Below are positions 22,254-32,443 of a stretch of DNA of 42,584 nt, piece by piece. A model generated the notes under the pieces. The model did no database searches. It was not told where the DNA came from and saw nothing but the letters and a program-made list of their open reading frames with translations. The stretch spans positions 494,061-536,644 of the forward strand of contig WELA01002985.1 in the NCBI GenBank assembly GCA_009602735.1. Direction: 5' to 3'. Origin of the DNA: Mesotaenium endlicherianum (lineage: Eukaryota > Streptophyta > Zygnematophyceae > Zygnematales > Mesotaeniaceae). The number at the start of each line of letters is the position of its first letter. Position 1 is the stretch's first letter. Position numbers and translations under genes: made by a program.

Positions 22254-23468
22254 AAGTAAACTTGCATTACATCGACATACAGTCGTTTAAATGAACTCGC
22301 GCATGTGAGTATATTGACATAATACTTATTTAGTGTTGTATTTATACATGCAATTAATTAAATAAATAATGAACTGACTCATTACACCCGCACACCTGGC
22401 CCACCCACAAAAGCTCTCTATGCTCTGAACTTGGAGGGCACTTGCAAGTCTGTGTCACTCTGGGGCTGGAGAAGGGAGCGGGGTGGGAGGAGCTGGGGGA
22501 GGATGGGGGAGGGTGCAGACTAGCATTGCCACGCGCTGTTAAAACAGGGCTTTGCAGTGTCACCCTTGAAATGGCTGCAGTGCTCTTACTACAGCCCTGT
22601 GCTTCGACAGACAACAGGTATAAGCGTTAAATCAAACCTCCTTATTCCTAAACCAGAAACGTACGGCTTCTGCCTAAACTTATCATAAATGTGAATTTTA
22701 ACAGCCCTTGCCCGTGGCCCCTACCCCCTTGCCAACGCCCCCCAACTGCCGGCTCGGTGCATCGCCCCCAGGTCGGTCTTCTGATTGCTATAGGGCAGAT
22801 AAAAATTACTGAGGAGGCGTGATGACGACTGTCAGCTGGCACGAGCGTGCGGGCCAGAGCATGGCTGGACTTGACCGGCTCGCTGGCTGGGTGGCTGGGT
22901 GGCGGGCTCCATGGTGCAAATGGATGGTGGTGATGCATTGCTGACTCTACAACACCCTGCTGTCGTTTACTTGCTACATGCCATGAGAGTGGTTGGCAAG
23001 GACACTTGTGGCCCCCTCGTGCATGCGTGCGGCCCAATCCCACACGCCTCACCATTCAAGATTTGGCTAGGATTGCACTAAGGGATAGAGCTAGGCTAGC
23101 TAGGGATGAGAGTTACTGGCCGCTCCCCAGGGCATCAGGGAGGGATGAGTGGGTGTGACTGCTTGCGCACGGCATACAGGCGGTAAAGCTGGTGGAAAAG
23201 GAGGGGCAGATGATTAAGACGGAGCTGCAGCAGCAGGTGAGCTCTCTGTCATTGCATAGATCACGTGTCATTGGAGCAAAGGCAGTCTTGCAGTGCGTCC
23301 AAACCTACATCAGAGGCCGGCTGGAACTTCTCCACCTTCAAGCTGAGTCGAAGTCCTGTCAAAGCAGGTGCTTGCGCATGCAAGCCTAGCGTGGCGCCCC
23401 TGTGTACGTGTCAGTGCACTAGTCAAGTGCTCCTTCTGTTGATGCTTGGCTGCCGACGGATAATTGCT
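22254..23468. other. Intergenic DNA, no supportable gene
   Basis: Short open frames only, none with motifs or plausible splice structure. Composition becomes GC-richer from about 22380. Confidence 0.6.
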
Positions 23469-24223
23469 GGCTGTGAAAGGGGCAGAGTGCCCTAGTGGAA
23501 GCGTAGTGACTCACGAGGAAAAGAACTAGTTGCAATCATACTAAAGAGTGCAACGACATATCACTTAAGAAAGCTTAGGAAAATAACTCAACATTTTGAG
23601 TAGCAAGAAACTGCTCACAAGTGATGTAGAATGAAAGGCCTTGTCATTACAAACCCGTAGAAATATACAGAAGTGAAAACTGAAAAGAAACAAAGAAGTT
23701 ATGCCTATTTATAATTTTCTGCCTAAGTGCTCCTCCCTAGGAGGAAGCTACGGATTTTCCTAAGTGTTTGTCAAATCGTCCCTTCCAGAATATTCGTGAA
23801 TAAGCCAGATCAGTCTAATCTGACGTGTCGGGCCGAATTGACGTCCACATACATGCATCGACATTACTAGAATATTCTATCTCAGACGCGCTAGGCTAAA
23901 CCGAAACTTCTAGGTAAATCGACCTAGTCGACACTCCGCGTCAGCCGAACTTACGTGAAGGTTCAAGTTCACACGAACAGGCCAGATCGCTTGACGCTGT
24001 CGGTCAATCCCGCGGTCGCGCTCACCGCGAAGTAAGGACAGTCGTCAACCGACCTCAAAACTAATTAAACTTCAGAAATCCGTAACTCTCTCAACTCTTC
24101 ACCAAATTTGATGAACTTTATATCAAAATGACCACAAAAATGCAATCTACACTTCTATGCAATCAAATTATACTTTCATGAAACTCAAGAATGCACTCTA
24201 TAAACCTATGATCTTACAGGCTG
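23469..24223 (-). mobile_element. Solo LTR of family B with target-site duplication
   Basis: LTR 23474-24218 (745 bp), in the same orientation and with the same ends as the LTRs of element B. It is flanked by a perfect 5-bp duplication GGCTG at 23469-23473 and 24219-24223. No internal sequence remains. Confidence 0.92.
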
Positions 24224-24678
24224 CTTTTCGCTGCTGCACATTCTTATTCAGCTTTAATTGGTATGTGTCTGTGCAGTGGTTGTGGAAGTCAGCAGACACT
24301 TGGTGGTGTGCTTTATTTTGTCATACAACATGTGAGTGCAGGTCACATCTACGCACACGTTGCTGCAGTTAGTGGGTGTGTGGAGCAATGGTGCAGCCAT
24401 CGGTATTCGTACCAGGCGGCCCATCAAATTAATCAGCAAGACTTCGATAAAGTAGACATAGAGGCACAGAGGTTGCTCATAGGAGATAGTATTTGGACCT
24501 TGGAAATGTATTCAAAACATTAGCGAAACTGGACTGGATGTGTTGTTCCGCATATCAAGCCTCAGAGTGCTGATGATGTCGACTACGGCTGCCGTGAAGG
24601 CTGAAGAATGTGCACTACTAAAGCGACGGTTATTGTAGGTCATACTTCTCAAATTGTATCTAGGTCAGAATGTGACCT
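24224..24678. other. Intergenic DNA at the 3' side of the recombinase-like gene
   Basis: A plus-strand open frame at 24263-24523 (86 codons) has no recognisable motif and is not counted as a gene. The 3' UTR and polyadenylation site of the minus-strand gene should lie here, but no signal can be assigned with confidence. Confidence 0.5.
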
Positions 24679-25302
24679 CTAAATCTTGCCAAAAGTCCGT
24701 CTACTTACATCGCTAACCAAACATATCGTGCAACCATAGTGTGGTCCATTGTCTAGCCGTGCGGCTGGGGGCTGGTAAGCGCGGTTTCGCACCAACTTGT
24801 CCAGCAGGCCCTTTGCATCCATCTCCCCAAGCTCGCAGAGGTCTTTGAGACACTCGTCCAGCATTTCCACGACCCCATTGCCCTCGTCGCCGTCGTCGCC
24901 ACGGCTGGCCCCTGGCATGCCGTGAGGGCCCCCAGGACGGCCATCCCACCAGGCTGTGGTGTTGTCCTCCCCCATCTCGATAGCCAGAGACTCCTCAAGC
25001 TCGTTGAGGAGCGTGTCCTCCTCGGGCTCGTCGCAACTTCCCTGGTCCTATCCAGCCCGCACACCATCCTCCTCCGCAACGGAATGCTCCTTGGCATGCT
25101 GGGCCACCTGGGCGTTGTCCTCTTCCTCCTCAAGATTGTGCTTGGCGAGCAGGTCAGCCACGCATGTCGGCGCTGCCCAAGGGACACCCTTTGGCAGGCT
25201 GGCCAGTGCGGCCTCACTCGCAACCCCCTCGAGAACAAGCCGCCTGTAGTCGTACAGGCCGAGCTTGCACTGCCCCACCCCTAACGTGCCCAGCCCCAAC
25301 AT
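24679..25302 (-). pseudogene. Recombinase-like gene, terminal exon with in-frame TAG
   Basis: An open frame through 25302-24679 has a single internal TAG at 25048-25050 (context GVRAG, stop, DQGSCDEPEED). Content: KLGLYDYRRLVLEGVASEAA, an acidic region, LLNELEESLAIEMG, AWWDGRPGGPHGMPG, and MLDECLKDLCELGEMDAKGL. It ends at the stop just before 24679. The 5' boundary is uncertain. No domain recognised. Confidence 0.45.
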
Positions 25303-25584
25303 GTCCGTGTTGAGGAGGCGGTGGCGCGCAAATCACTTGACTGCCCGAAGCTTGCAGCCCAAACCTCACAACAAGAGAAAACAGGAGAAAAACGTGGTCA
25401 AGGGGCACGGGAAAGTAGCGGTGCACACGCACCCTCCAAGCCCAACCTGACAGCTCCCATGCACAAACACCAACTAAGCAGCAGACGGGCAGCCAAGTTG
25501 CTAGCTCACACGCACACACACCAAACAAGACAGTGAAGTTGTGGCTTGAATTACGTTAAGGGCAGATTGTGCAAGGGTACTTAC

Positions 25585-25861
25585 TTCTTCTCGATGGCAG
25601 CAGCCTCCCTCTCCCTGCTGGCCGCGCGCTTGTCCTTGCCCCCATCCTTCTCCTCCACCTGCGGCCTGCTGCCAGGGGCGTCCACTGATGCGTCAATCGC
25701 CACCCCCTCGACGCCCCCGCCCTCAATTTCCTTGCGTGACTCCACGTTGGCCCCGATGCGCTCGAGCTCACCCTTTAACGTCCTGTAGCATTCAGCGAGG
25801 TCGGGTGCAAAGGTGAACACCGCAACGTTGCTCACGCGCCCAGCGAGCTTCCTCCTCTCCG
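25585..25861 (-). CDS. Recombinase-like gene, exon 18
   Basis: From acceptor gcaag|C (25861) to donor AA|gtaagt. It encodes AERRKLAGRVSNVAVFTFAP, CYRTLKGELERIGANV and a charged tail (KDKRAASREREAAAIEKK). No family recognised. The phase with exon 17 does not match, so an unseen exon or an indel lies between them. Confidence 0.45.
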
Positions 25862-26308
25862 CTTGCAACAAGTGCACCAACCATTCATCCCACAAGCACC
25901 ATAAAAGCGATTAGCCACACGCGCCAGTGCGTTGCCACACGCGTGGGACACCAGCCGCGACCGTAAACGCTTGCCACACAGCTGAGCATTGCAGCATTAG
26001 GAGTGGAGGTTTGTCCTCTACAGACAAAACAACACAAGCATCAAGCATGCTCTTGTGAGGGAGAGGCACTTATTTAACACGGGCTACGACAAATCACGAC
26101 GCCGCATAGACATTAGGATTAAGCTAATCCAGAATCGGTATCGGGTGTAGGGTTCGCACACGACCTTTAGGCTTCACAAGCAAAGTCAAGGTACAAGCAA
26201 ATTAGGGGTAGGGTTTAACGGTCTGAGCTGGCTGGCACGGCAAGCCCCAACGATAAGCCAATGCAAGAAAGAGCAATTGCAATCAAGATGCCCTCAGCGC
26301 CCACACAC

Positions 26309-27011
26309 CTTGCAGAATTTTGCCCGCTCTTCTGAGAGCTTTTTTGTTCCCTGCTGCAGAGCGTCGCCCTGTTGATGAGTGTACTCAACGTGCTTGTCCT
26401 CCCCGAGCCCGCTGCTCTGAAGCGCTTCGAGCATCCGCTTGAGCTTTTCAATGTCGTCCTCCAGCTTCAGGACGTCCACTTTGGCTTGCAGGTCCGCCAG
26501 CTGTTCCCCGGCCTACTCTTTGACCACGTGGAGGGAGCCGCGCTTTGTGACACCCGTGCCAAGATGCACCCTGGGCTCGAGGGGGCGCACGTCCTTGTTG
26601 TTGGCCCCAGCCTAGACTTGGCCCGCGGCCTCGGCATCCTGCCCATGCCCCTTCTTTCCCTTCCCCGTTTGCTGCCGCTCCAGGTGCTCGCGCTTGAGAC
26701 TGGCAAAAGTGTCTTGGGTGAGCATAGTCAGCAGGACGTCGAGCGGAGGGCCCTAGTCAACGTTTCTCCTGATGCACATGGCTGGCTGCGCGTACGGCTT
26801 CAACCCAGCAGCGCTCTGCGTCTTCTCGACGGTGTGGCACACCCGCGCAAATGCGTCCAGCGTCAGCAGGCCGTTGTTTGCCCTGCCCGCGTGCAACATC
26901 TGCTTGAGGCACCGGCCGCTCCGTAGGCTCTGCGCCGAGTAGGCTGCTGCAACGTATGGCGGGAGGCCAGCATACTCCATCTGGCAGCGAAGCCAGTAGC
27001 GGGCGAGGTCC
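26309..27011 (-). pseudogene. Recombinase-like gene, exon 17 (candidate box II and coiled coil, three in-frame TAGs)
   Basis: From acceptor ctccag|G a single frame of 234 codons runs to donor AAG|gtgtgt. It contains only three stops, all TAG (26753-26755, 26612-26614, 26513-26515). Before the first stop is PPYVAAAYSAQSLRSGRCLK, resembling box II (H-x-x-R) of tyrosine recombinases with Gln in place of His, then a helical tail with Tyr in GLKPYAQPAM, 43 residues after the box-II Arg. After the stops the frame continues as SLKREHLERQQTGKGKKG and a coiled coil (AKVDVLKLEDDIEKLKRML). Gln would fit all three TAG sites. Confidence 0.5.
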
Positions 27012-27060
27012 CTGGAGAGTTGCAACCAAGAGACGCACACGCGCACAAACACAAAGGTCA

Positions 27061-27300
27061 ATGTACGACGACATTGAGCTCGGCAGCAGCGACAGCGAGC
27101 TCGGCATCGACAGCGACAGCCAGCTCGGCGGCAGCAACAGCGAGCATTGCAAGAACAACATTGACAGCAACAGCGAGCTTGGCAATAGTAACAGCTACAC
27201 GACAGCAACATCGACAGCGAGCTCGGCAGCAGCGACAGCGACAGCAACAGCGACGACGAGCTCAGCAGCAGCAACAAAGACAGCGCATCGACAACAAAAG
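27061..27300. repeat. Intronic GCA/ACAGCGAGCTCGGC repeat
   Basis: Imperfect repeats of ACAGCGAGCTCGGCA/GCAGCAACA inside the intron 27012-27476. They create long plus-strand frames of Ser/Ala/Thr repeats that are not genes. Confidence 0.75.
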
Positions 27301-27476
27301 AGAGTTCTGCGGCAGGTGACGTCGAGGGCAAAGCACTTGCATGGGGACGACGTGAGGAAGCACAACAAGTGTGCGAGGCCACGAGGACACGCACCGTGCA
27401 CACGAGACGGAGTCACACTTGACAAGTTGCTTGAAGGAGCGACAGAACAAGGTCAATGGCGCCTAGAGTAACTTAC

Positions 27477-27651
27477 CGGCACCAGGGGGTTCATGTCCTT
27501 GTCCTCGACGAGCAAAAATAGGAAGTAGTGGAGCTTGTCAGCGCGGATCTTGAAATTCATCTCACGGACGGCAGCCTCTAGGGAGCTGTTGCCTGCTGCC
27601 CACGCCTTCAAAAACGACACAAAGGCCACCAAAGTGCGCACGGGACAATAC
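27477..27651 (-). CDS. Recombinase-like gene, exon 16 (CPVRTL motif)
   Basis: The exon lies between cag|G and CCG|gtaagt. In the frame with most protein-like content it reads YCPVRTLVAFVSFLKAW, then DKLHYFLFLLVEDKDMNPLV. The CPVRxL motif after the Arg-I region is typical of Crypton-type and related eukaryotic tyrosine recombinases. Neither boundary phase fits its neighbours by one base. Confidence 0.45.
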
Positions 27652-27759
27652 CTGCGTGCACGCAAGTGGCCGGCGGACCATTGTGTTTATTAGATGGCTG
27701 GCTGGCAGGCAGCTGCTGCCTCTAGCGGACAAGAGACCGCAGGTGGCTGGTGCGTGCAC

Positions 27760-28090
27760 GTAGCGCCGGTCCTCTAGAAACTCCTCGACGCGCGCCTTGC
27801 GCCGGCCGGCCCGACGGGTCCTGTCGTGCTTGCGAGCCTTCCGGTCGGTCACCGTCAGGATGGCCTCAAGGTGGAAGGACCCGTCGTGTGCCAGGTATGG
27901 ACGGAACTCGACGTCCCGCAGCCGGAGGAGCTCCATCGAGTTGGGCCGGAGCGCGGCGCACACGGAGAGCTTGAGCAACATCTTCATCACAAGGCCCCGG
28001 AGCAGGGTGGTGTTGACGCTGTCGACGACCATCTTGTAGACATCCATCGTCATGGCCAGCTTCCGCTTGGGCCTCTCTGTGCCTCGCGTG
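27760..28090 (-). CDS. Recombinase-like gene, exon 15 (candidate Arg-I box)
   Basis: The acceptor ggcag|C at 28090 joins exon 14 in phase 2. It contains KLSVCAALRPNSMELLRLRD, which resembles the Arg-I patch of tyrosine recombinases (G-L-R-x-S-E-L-x-x-L-x-x-x-D) with two extra residues after the Arg. A strand-like stretch with a Lys follows (LEAILTVTDRKARKHDR), where the catalytic beta-hairpin Lys would be expected. The exon ends CGC TAC|gtgcac. In phase 0 the next exon would read out of frame, so either a base is missing or a non-canonical donor is used. Confidence 0.5.
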
Positions 28091-28242
28091 CTGCCAGCCA
28101 AGTCAGTCAGTCAGCGCAGGCTGTGAGTGTTTGAGTGAGGTCACAAGCACAACGGGTCTCAGCAAGGGGGGCTTTATGCTGAGGGCAACAAGAGCGACAT
28201 GAGGAGAAACGTGGGGGGGGGGGGGCTTGGAGGAGCGCGTAC

Positions 28243-28854
28243 CGCATGATGAAATCAAGTTGCGCCTTGAACATCTTGTTGAAGTCGTCCATGGACTCCT
28301 CCATGTACGCGCCCTTGGCTTGCTTCTTGCCTAGAGCAAGGTAGGCCCGGGCTTGGTAGCACAACTCAAGCGTGTAAGCCCACATGTAGCCGTTGCCCCC
28401 CCCCCCAGCAAGAGCATCCACAGCTTGAAGGTCTCCCGGTCCATGGGCAAGGGCCCCAGGTCAATGACCTTCTTTGGCCACTCCTTCTCCTTGGCCCTCT
28501 CCGCCCAAAAGTCGGCCACCATCTGGAACAAGGCTGCCAGGGCCACTGCCCTCTTGAGAGCAGCCTCCTCCGTGAGCTGCAGCGTCTCCGTGCGAAAATC
28601 CTGCACGATCTTCTCCCGCTTCTTGGCGGGGAGCTTTTTGAGCCCCTTCATTGCCACCACCGGCTCGACGAGCTTGATGTCGTGGTTGGCCCCGCGCACC
28701 AGCGCCTCGGCCGCAAACTCGAGGCACTTGCCGAGCGTGCTGTCAAGAGAAGCGTAAGGGGTGAAGGACCACGAGGCCATGACCTCCGTGAGGAGCTTGT
28801 CGTCGCGCGCGGTCCAGTCGCGCAAGATGGCATCCGCATCCTTCGGAGAGTACG
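28243..28854 (-). pseudogene. Recombinase-like gene, exon 14 (helical pre-catalytic domain)
   Basis: A long helical exon: YSPKDADAILRDWTARDDKL, GKCLEFAAEALVRGANHDIK, LPAKKREKIVQDF, ETFKLWMLLL. A poly-C tract at 28397-28407 has one base too many for the frame. Dropping one gives a continuous read into NGYMWAYTLELCYQARAYL and FNKMFKAQLDFIMR, with donor CG|gtacgc in phase with the next exon. Its position before the Arg-I box suggests the core-binding domain of a tyrosine recombinase. That is inference from order, not from sequence match. Confidence 0.5.
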
Positions 28855-29032
28855 CTGTCATATCACGTGCGTGCAAGAAGTGAGTGAGGAAGGGATGCGA
28901 AAGGACGGGCAAAGTCTGGGGGGGAGGGGAGAGACAAAGACGAACTTAGACCTGCTGCACCGACGACGCCCCACAAAGTAGAAGACATAGCACACACGTA
29001 GAGGTAAGAGGCCAGGCTCGAACAATACTCAC

Positions 29033-29374
29033 TTTTCGAGGGGCTGGCCGTAGCGGGTTCGTTGGGGGGCTCCGTCGCTGGTGTCACCGACGCGGGAGCA
29101 GCATCGAACGACGGGGCCGGGGTGGCATAGGTCACGGCGCTGCCGCTCGCAGGCGGGGGCAACGTGGCCGCATTGTCGGCGTACAGGCGGCGCCCTTTAA
29201 TCCCCCTGGGCGGCTGCGTCTGCGGGGGGGAGGGGGCCTGCACGCTCGCTCTGACGCTGGTGGCGGAGGGCAAGCCGGCGAACTCCGGCTGCGCGGCGTC
29301 GGAGGCGCGCCGGAAGGACCTCATCCCCGGCGGCAGGACGGGCAAGGAGGAGCCTGCGCCGCCGCCGTCCGGTG
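29033..29374 (-). CDS. Recombinase-like gene, exon 13 (Pro/Ala linker)
   Basis: 342 nt from acceptor gtgcag|CACCGG to donor AAA A|gtgagt, phase 1 on both sides. Rich in Pro, Ala, Ser and Thr (MRSFRRASDAAQPEFAGL; ASVTPATEPPNEPATASPSK). No domain. Confidence 0.6.
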
Positions 29375-29557
29375 CTGCACTCAGGCGGGCCACGCGTTAG
29401 TTACGTGTTAATGTGGCAGCTCAACAAAACATCGCGAGCAATGTAGCAGCGGCGCCCAGCCTGTCAAGGCTAGGTGGTAGGCTAAAATGTGCAGGGGCTT
29501 GATGCAAAGAGGCGTTTGCACCGCCAAGTGCAAAAGGGGCCGGATAGAGGGTCTCAC

Positions 29558-30685
29558 GCTCGGTCGGCAAACGCATGCCCGGCGGGGTCTGTCCGGCGTC
29601 GGACGGCAGGCTGCGCGAGGGGGAGGGAGTGGACGCCGTGGCCGACGAGGTGGCCAACCTCAAGCCGGAGGAGCTGGCAGTGCCTGTAGCGGCCGTACCA
29701 CGCCAAAGCCGCGAGGTCAATGGGTGAGTGACGCACAACAAGCCTCTTCACTCACGCGTGCAAGGGAGGGGGACAGTAAGAAATTGCAGCCAGGTTAAGC
29801 CCGGCACACTCACCGTCGGAGCTGGACGAGCCAACGTGGTGCCGCCCCTTGCCCTTTTTGCCCTTGCTCTTGTGCTTGCTCCAGCTCTTGCTCTTGCTCT
29901 TGCCCTTGCCCTTGCCCTTGCCCCTCTTCTTCTTCCGCTTGGGCGAGGGTCCAGCCTTGCTGGGTGCACCCGGCGCCCCTGCCGCTGCTCCCCCCATAGC
30001 AAGCAAACACACGGAGGCACACACGGCCCGCGAGAGAGGATGAGCACGGGTTGGGGCTTCTAGGGTGGAGCAGCACGAGTGAGAGGCCCAAGACCACATA
30101 CACAGAGATAAACACGGAGAGAGCGCGTGGTAGGCGGGTTGTTGTGAGCAAGGCGGGGCGATGCTCAACGAGTCTCACCTCGCTTGCCGCCTGTGCCCTT
30201 GGGGGGGGGCGAGGGCCACGCCTCGGGATTCCCTTCCGCTACGCTCGCGGCTGCGCAGCACGGAGAGAGGGGCAAGAGGCGAGGACGTTGTGTGAGTCAG
30301 CACCACTGGCCGGCGCCAATATTGCATTCTGCCGCCCGATCTGGGCCAGGACGTGGCACACGCGGCAACTGTGGGGGTGGAAGGGGCGGGCGTACCTGGT
30401 GGGGCCGAGTGAGCGGCAGGCGCGACAAGGGGGGCAAGAGGGGCAGGTTCTACGCCCAGAGGGTCTGGCGCTCGCTCAGCGGCCTGCGCTTGGGCCTGGG
30501 CCTGGTCTGCGTGGGGGTCTGGCGCTCGCTCGCCGGCTTGGGCCTGGGCCTGGCCCTGGCCCTGGGCAGCGGCCTTGGCCTGTGCTTGGGCCATCTTGTT
30601 GCGCTTGGGCTCGCCTCTCTTCGTGTAGGTGTCACTCAACATGTTGACGGCCCTCTGAACCTGGTCCTTGAGGTTCGTCGAGAAC
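29558..30685 (-). CDS. Recombinase-like gene, exons 9-12 (low-complexity linker)
   Basis: Four exons with phases that all fit (phase 1 throughout): 30685-30396 (VQRAVNMLSDTYTKRGEPKR, then Ala/Gln repeats such as QGQGQAQAQAGERAPDP), 30250-30179 (Pro-rich), 29984-29814 (KRKKKRGKGKGKGKSKSKSW, a nuclear-localisation-like basic run, then SSSSDG), and 29683-29558 (Ser/Thr/Pro-rich). This is a disordered, probably nuclear linker between the helical N-terminal part and the candidate catalytic part. The clean phases argue that these are real exons. Confidence 0.6.
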
Positions 30686-30807
30686 CTGCGCACATGCACG
30701 CGGCTCCGACGAGGTGCGGAGCGAGTGACGAGTGGGACGTGTGGCAGCATCGCACGGCGGCGACGGAGAGCAGAGCAAAAGCAGTTAGCCTAGACGCGGG
30801 GCACTAC

Positions 30808-31358
30808 AATGGGGGGGTCGGAGGTCTGGTAAGCGTATTCGTTGCTGATCCTCAATCGCATGGCGTCGGCCTCCTCCCTCTCCTTGTCGGTCACTGCCGG
30901 GTCTCTGAGCTTGGCATTGAGGGCGTCGCGCTTCTGCCTGTTCTTCTCGAGGTTGGCAATCAACATGTTGAGCTCTTCCAGCAGCTCGGTGTCCCCCCTC
31001 CCAGTTGCGTACTCCCTCATGACGCGCTGCGCCTCTTCCCAGCTCATCGCGAGCTCTGCTGCACATCCGGCCAGGAGACAGACCCCACCCTACACGGCGA
31101 TGCAAAGTAAGCATCCCATCCCCGGTGCCTGCCGTGCTGTGCGCGCAGGAAGTGGTGGAGGCTAGAAATAGGAGGGGCACCGCGCCGACTCATCGTGATT
31201 GCGCCCGGGCAAGCCCTCCTTGCGCCTGGTGACAGCCTCCTGCATAGTCCTGACCTCCCGCCCCACCATGGTGAGAGTCTCCTCTTTGGGCCCCTCGCCT
31301 GCCTCCTTGGGATGATCTTCGAAGCGCGTGGCCCTCCCTCCTGCGCAACGCAGTCACC
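30808..31358 (-). pseudogene. Recombinase-like gene, exons 7-8, first one frame-broken
   Basis: The exon from acceptor gcgcag|G (31358) begins VTALRRREGHA in phase with the preceding exon. The convincing remainder (EDHPKEAGEGPKEETLTMVG, to GRNHDESAR) is in another frame, so one indel lies near 31325. The next exon, 31058 to about 30808, is a clear coiled coil (LLEELNMLIANLEKNRQKRD; KEREEADAMRLRIS) ending near a run of seven Cs. Its phase to the next exon fails by one base, as expected if that run is miscounted. Confidence 0.45.
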
Positions 31359-31490
31359 CTGCGCACGGCGGGCAGGGAGCGGGCCACCACCGGTCACGCG
31401 CCGCTGGGCACCAGCAGCCAGCCTGTCGGTCAAAGATGGAGGTGCGCGCATGCATGCAGTCTGGGTTGGTTGCCGGGGAGGGGCACTCAC

Positions 31491-32219
31491 TTGTTGGACA
31501 CCTCCTTGCCCCAAGCCTGCGCCTTGGCGTCGCCGCTGTACTCGCACCTATCTTTCCCCACCGGCCTGTACTCGTTGTGGTGGTCCTGGAGCGCCTCCTC
31601 CGCCTCGCTCAGATCCTGCAGCATCTTGTCGAGCTTGGGATTGTTCTTGCCCTTGAGCACCCCAATGGTGTGGGGCAGGTAGTTGTCCCCGCCTGCACCG
31701 GCCAGCAAAGTAGCACAAAGAGGCCAGGGGGGGGAAAAAAAGAGGGCGGCGGTCAGCAGGAGCACTGCAAACCGTGAGACGGCATGATGGGAGAAAAGTA
31801 CAAAGCGAGCAAAGTAAAGAGTGGGTGAGGTGCAAAGCACTCACGCGCCCCCTTGGCGGCCACAACCCTGGCCCTGTCAACGTCCGTGCGTATGATGTCG
31901 CGGTCGCGCTGGTGTTGCTTGCGGTTGCCCCTGGCCTTTGCTAACTGGTGGGCCATCTGATTGCAGGCCGCGCCCGGCACGTGCTGACCCTTGGCCACCA
32001 GATCGCGCGCCATACCTGCCGCGCGCACCTTCTCGCTCCCCATCTCCGCCGACACAATGCGCCCGGCGGCATGGTGCGCAAGCGTCAGCGTGTAGCGGCC
32101 GCTCTGCCCGGGGTCGTGCGACAGCGGATTAAACCCCTTGGCCTTCACGCGCTCCACCTTGCGGGGGTCCTGCTTCAGCTCGGCGGGTATCTCTACGGAC
32201 ACGTCGCTCTCGTCGGAGC
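31491..32219 (-). CDS. Recombinase-like gene, exons 5-6
   Basis: Exon 32219-31845 (375 nt) joins the preceding exon in phase 1 and encodes an Arg/Lys/Ala-rich helical region (GQSGRYTLTLAHHAAGRIVS; ARGNRKQHQRDRDIIRTDVD). Exon 31692-31491 follows in phase 1 (GDNYLPHTIGVLKGKN; SEAEEALQDHHNEYRPVG) and ends AAC AA|gtgagt. Codon use and GC content match the rest of the locus. No family recognised. Confidence 0.58.
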
Positions 32220-32443
32220 CTGGCACGAAAGCGCACGACCAGATCCGCGTGCGCGTGAGGATGAGGGCAGGGAGGGAGGGAGGGAGAGGGCGAGAGAGAG
32301 AGAGCGAGGAGGTACACATGTCGTGCGACGGCGTGAAGCAAGCATATCAAAGGCACGGGTAGCCCACAAGTGAGGCACGATGCACCTCACCAATTGAAAA
32401 AAAGGATCGAGCGCGCACAGCGAGAGTTGGGCGCCGCACTCAC

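Noticed and set aside
8985..26755. A variant genetic code with TAG as glutamine
   Set aside because: The Rpr2-type exon has no TAG in about 870 codons. In element A a TAG (10924-10926) replaces a position that is Trp in its relative, which points to mutation.
26956..27471. Plus-strand 171-codon frame of Ser/Ala/Thr repeats
   Set aside because: It is produced by a simple repeat within an intron of the minus-strand gene. There is no protein-like sequence outside the repeat.
30184..31110. Plus-strand 308-codon frame rich in Leu/Gly (repeated at 35704-36630)
   Set aside because: It is antisense to minus-strand exons 8-11, whose splice phases fit. Its length comes from the high GC content and the Ala/Gln repeat on the other strand.
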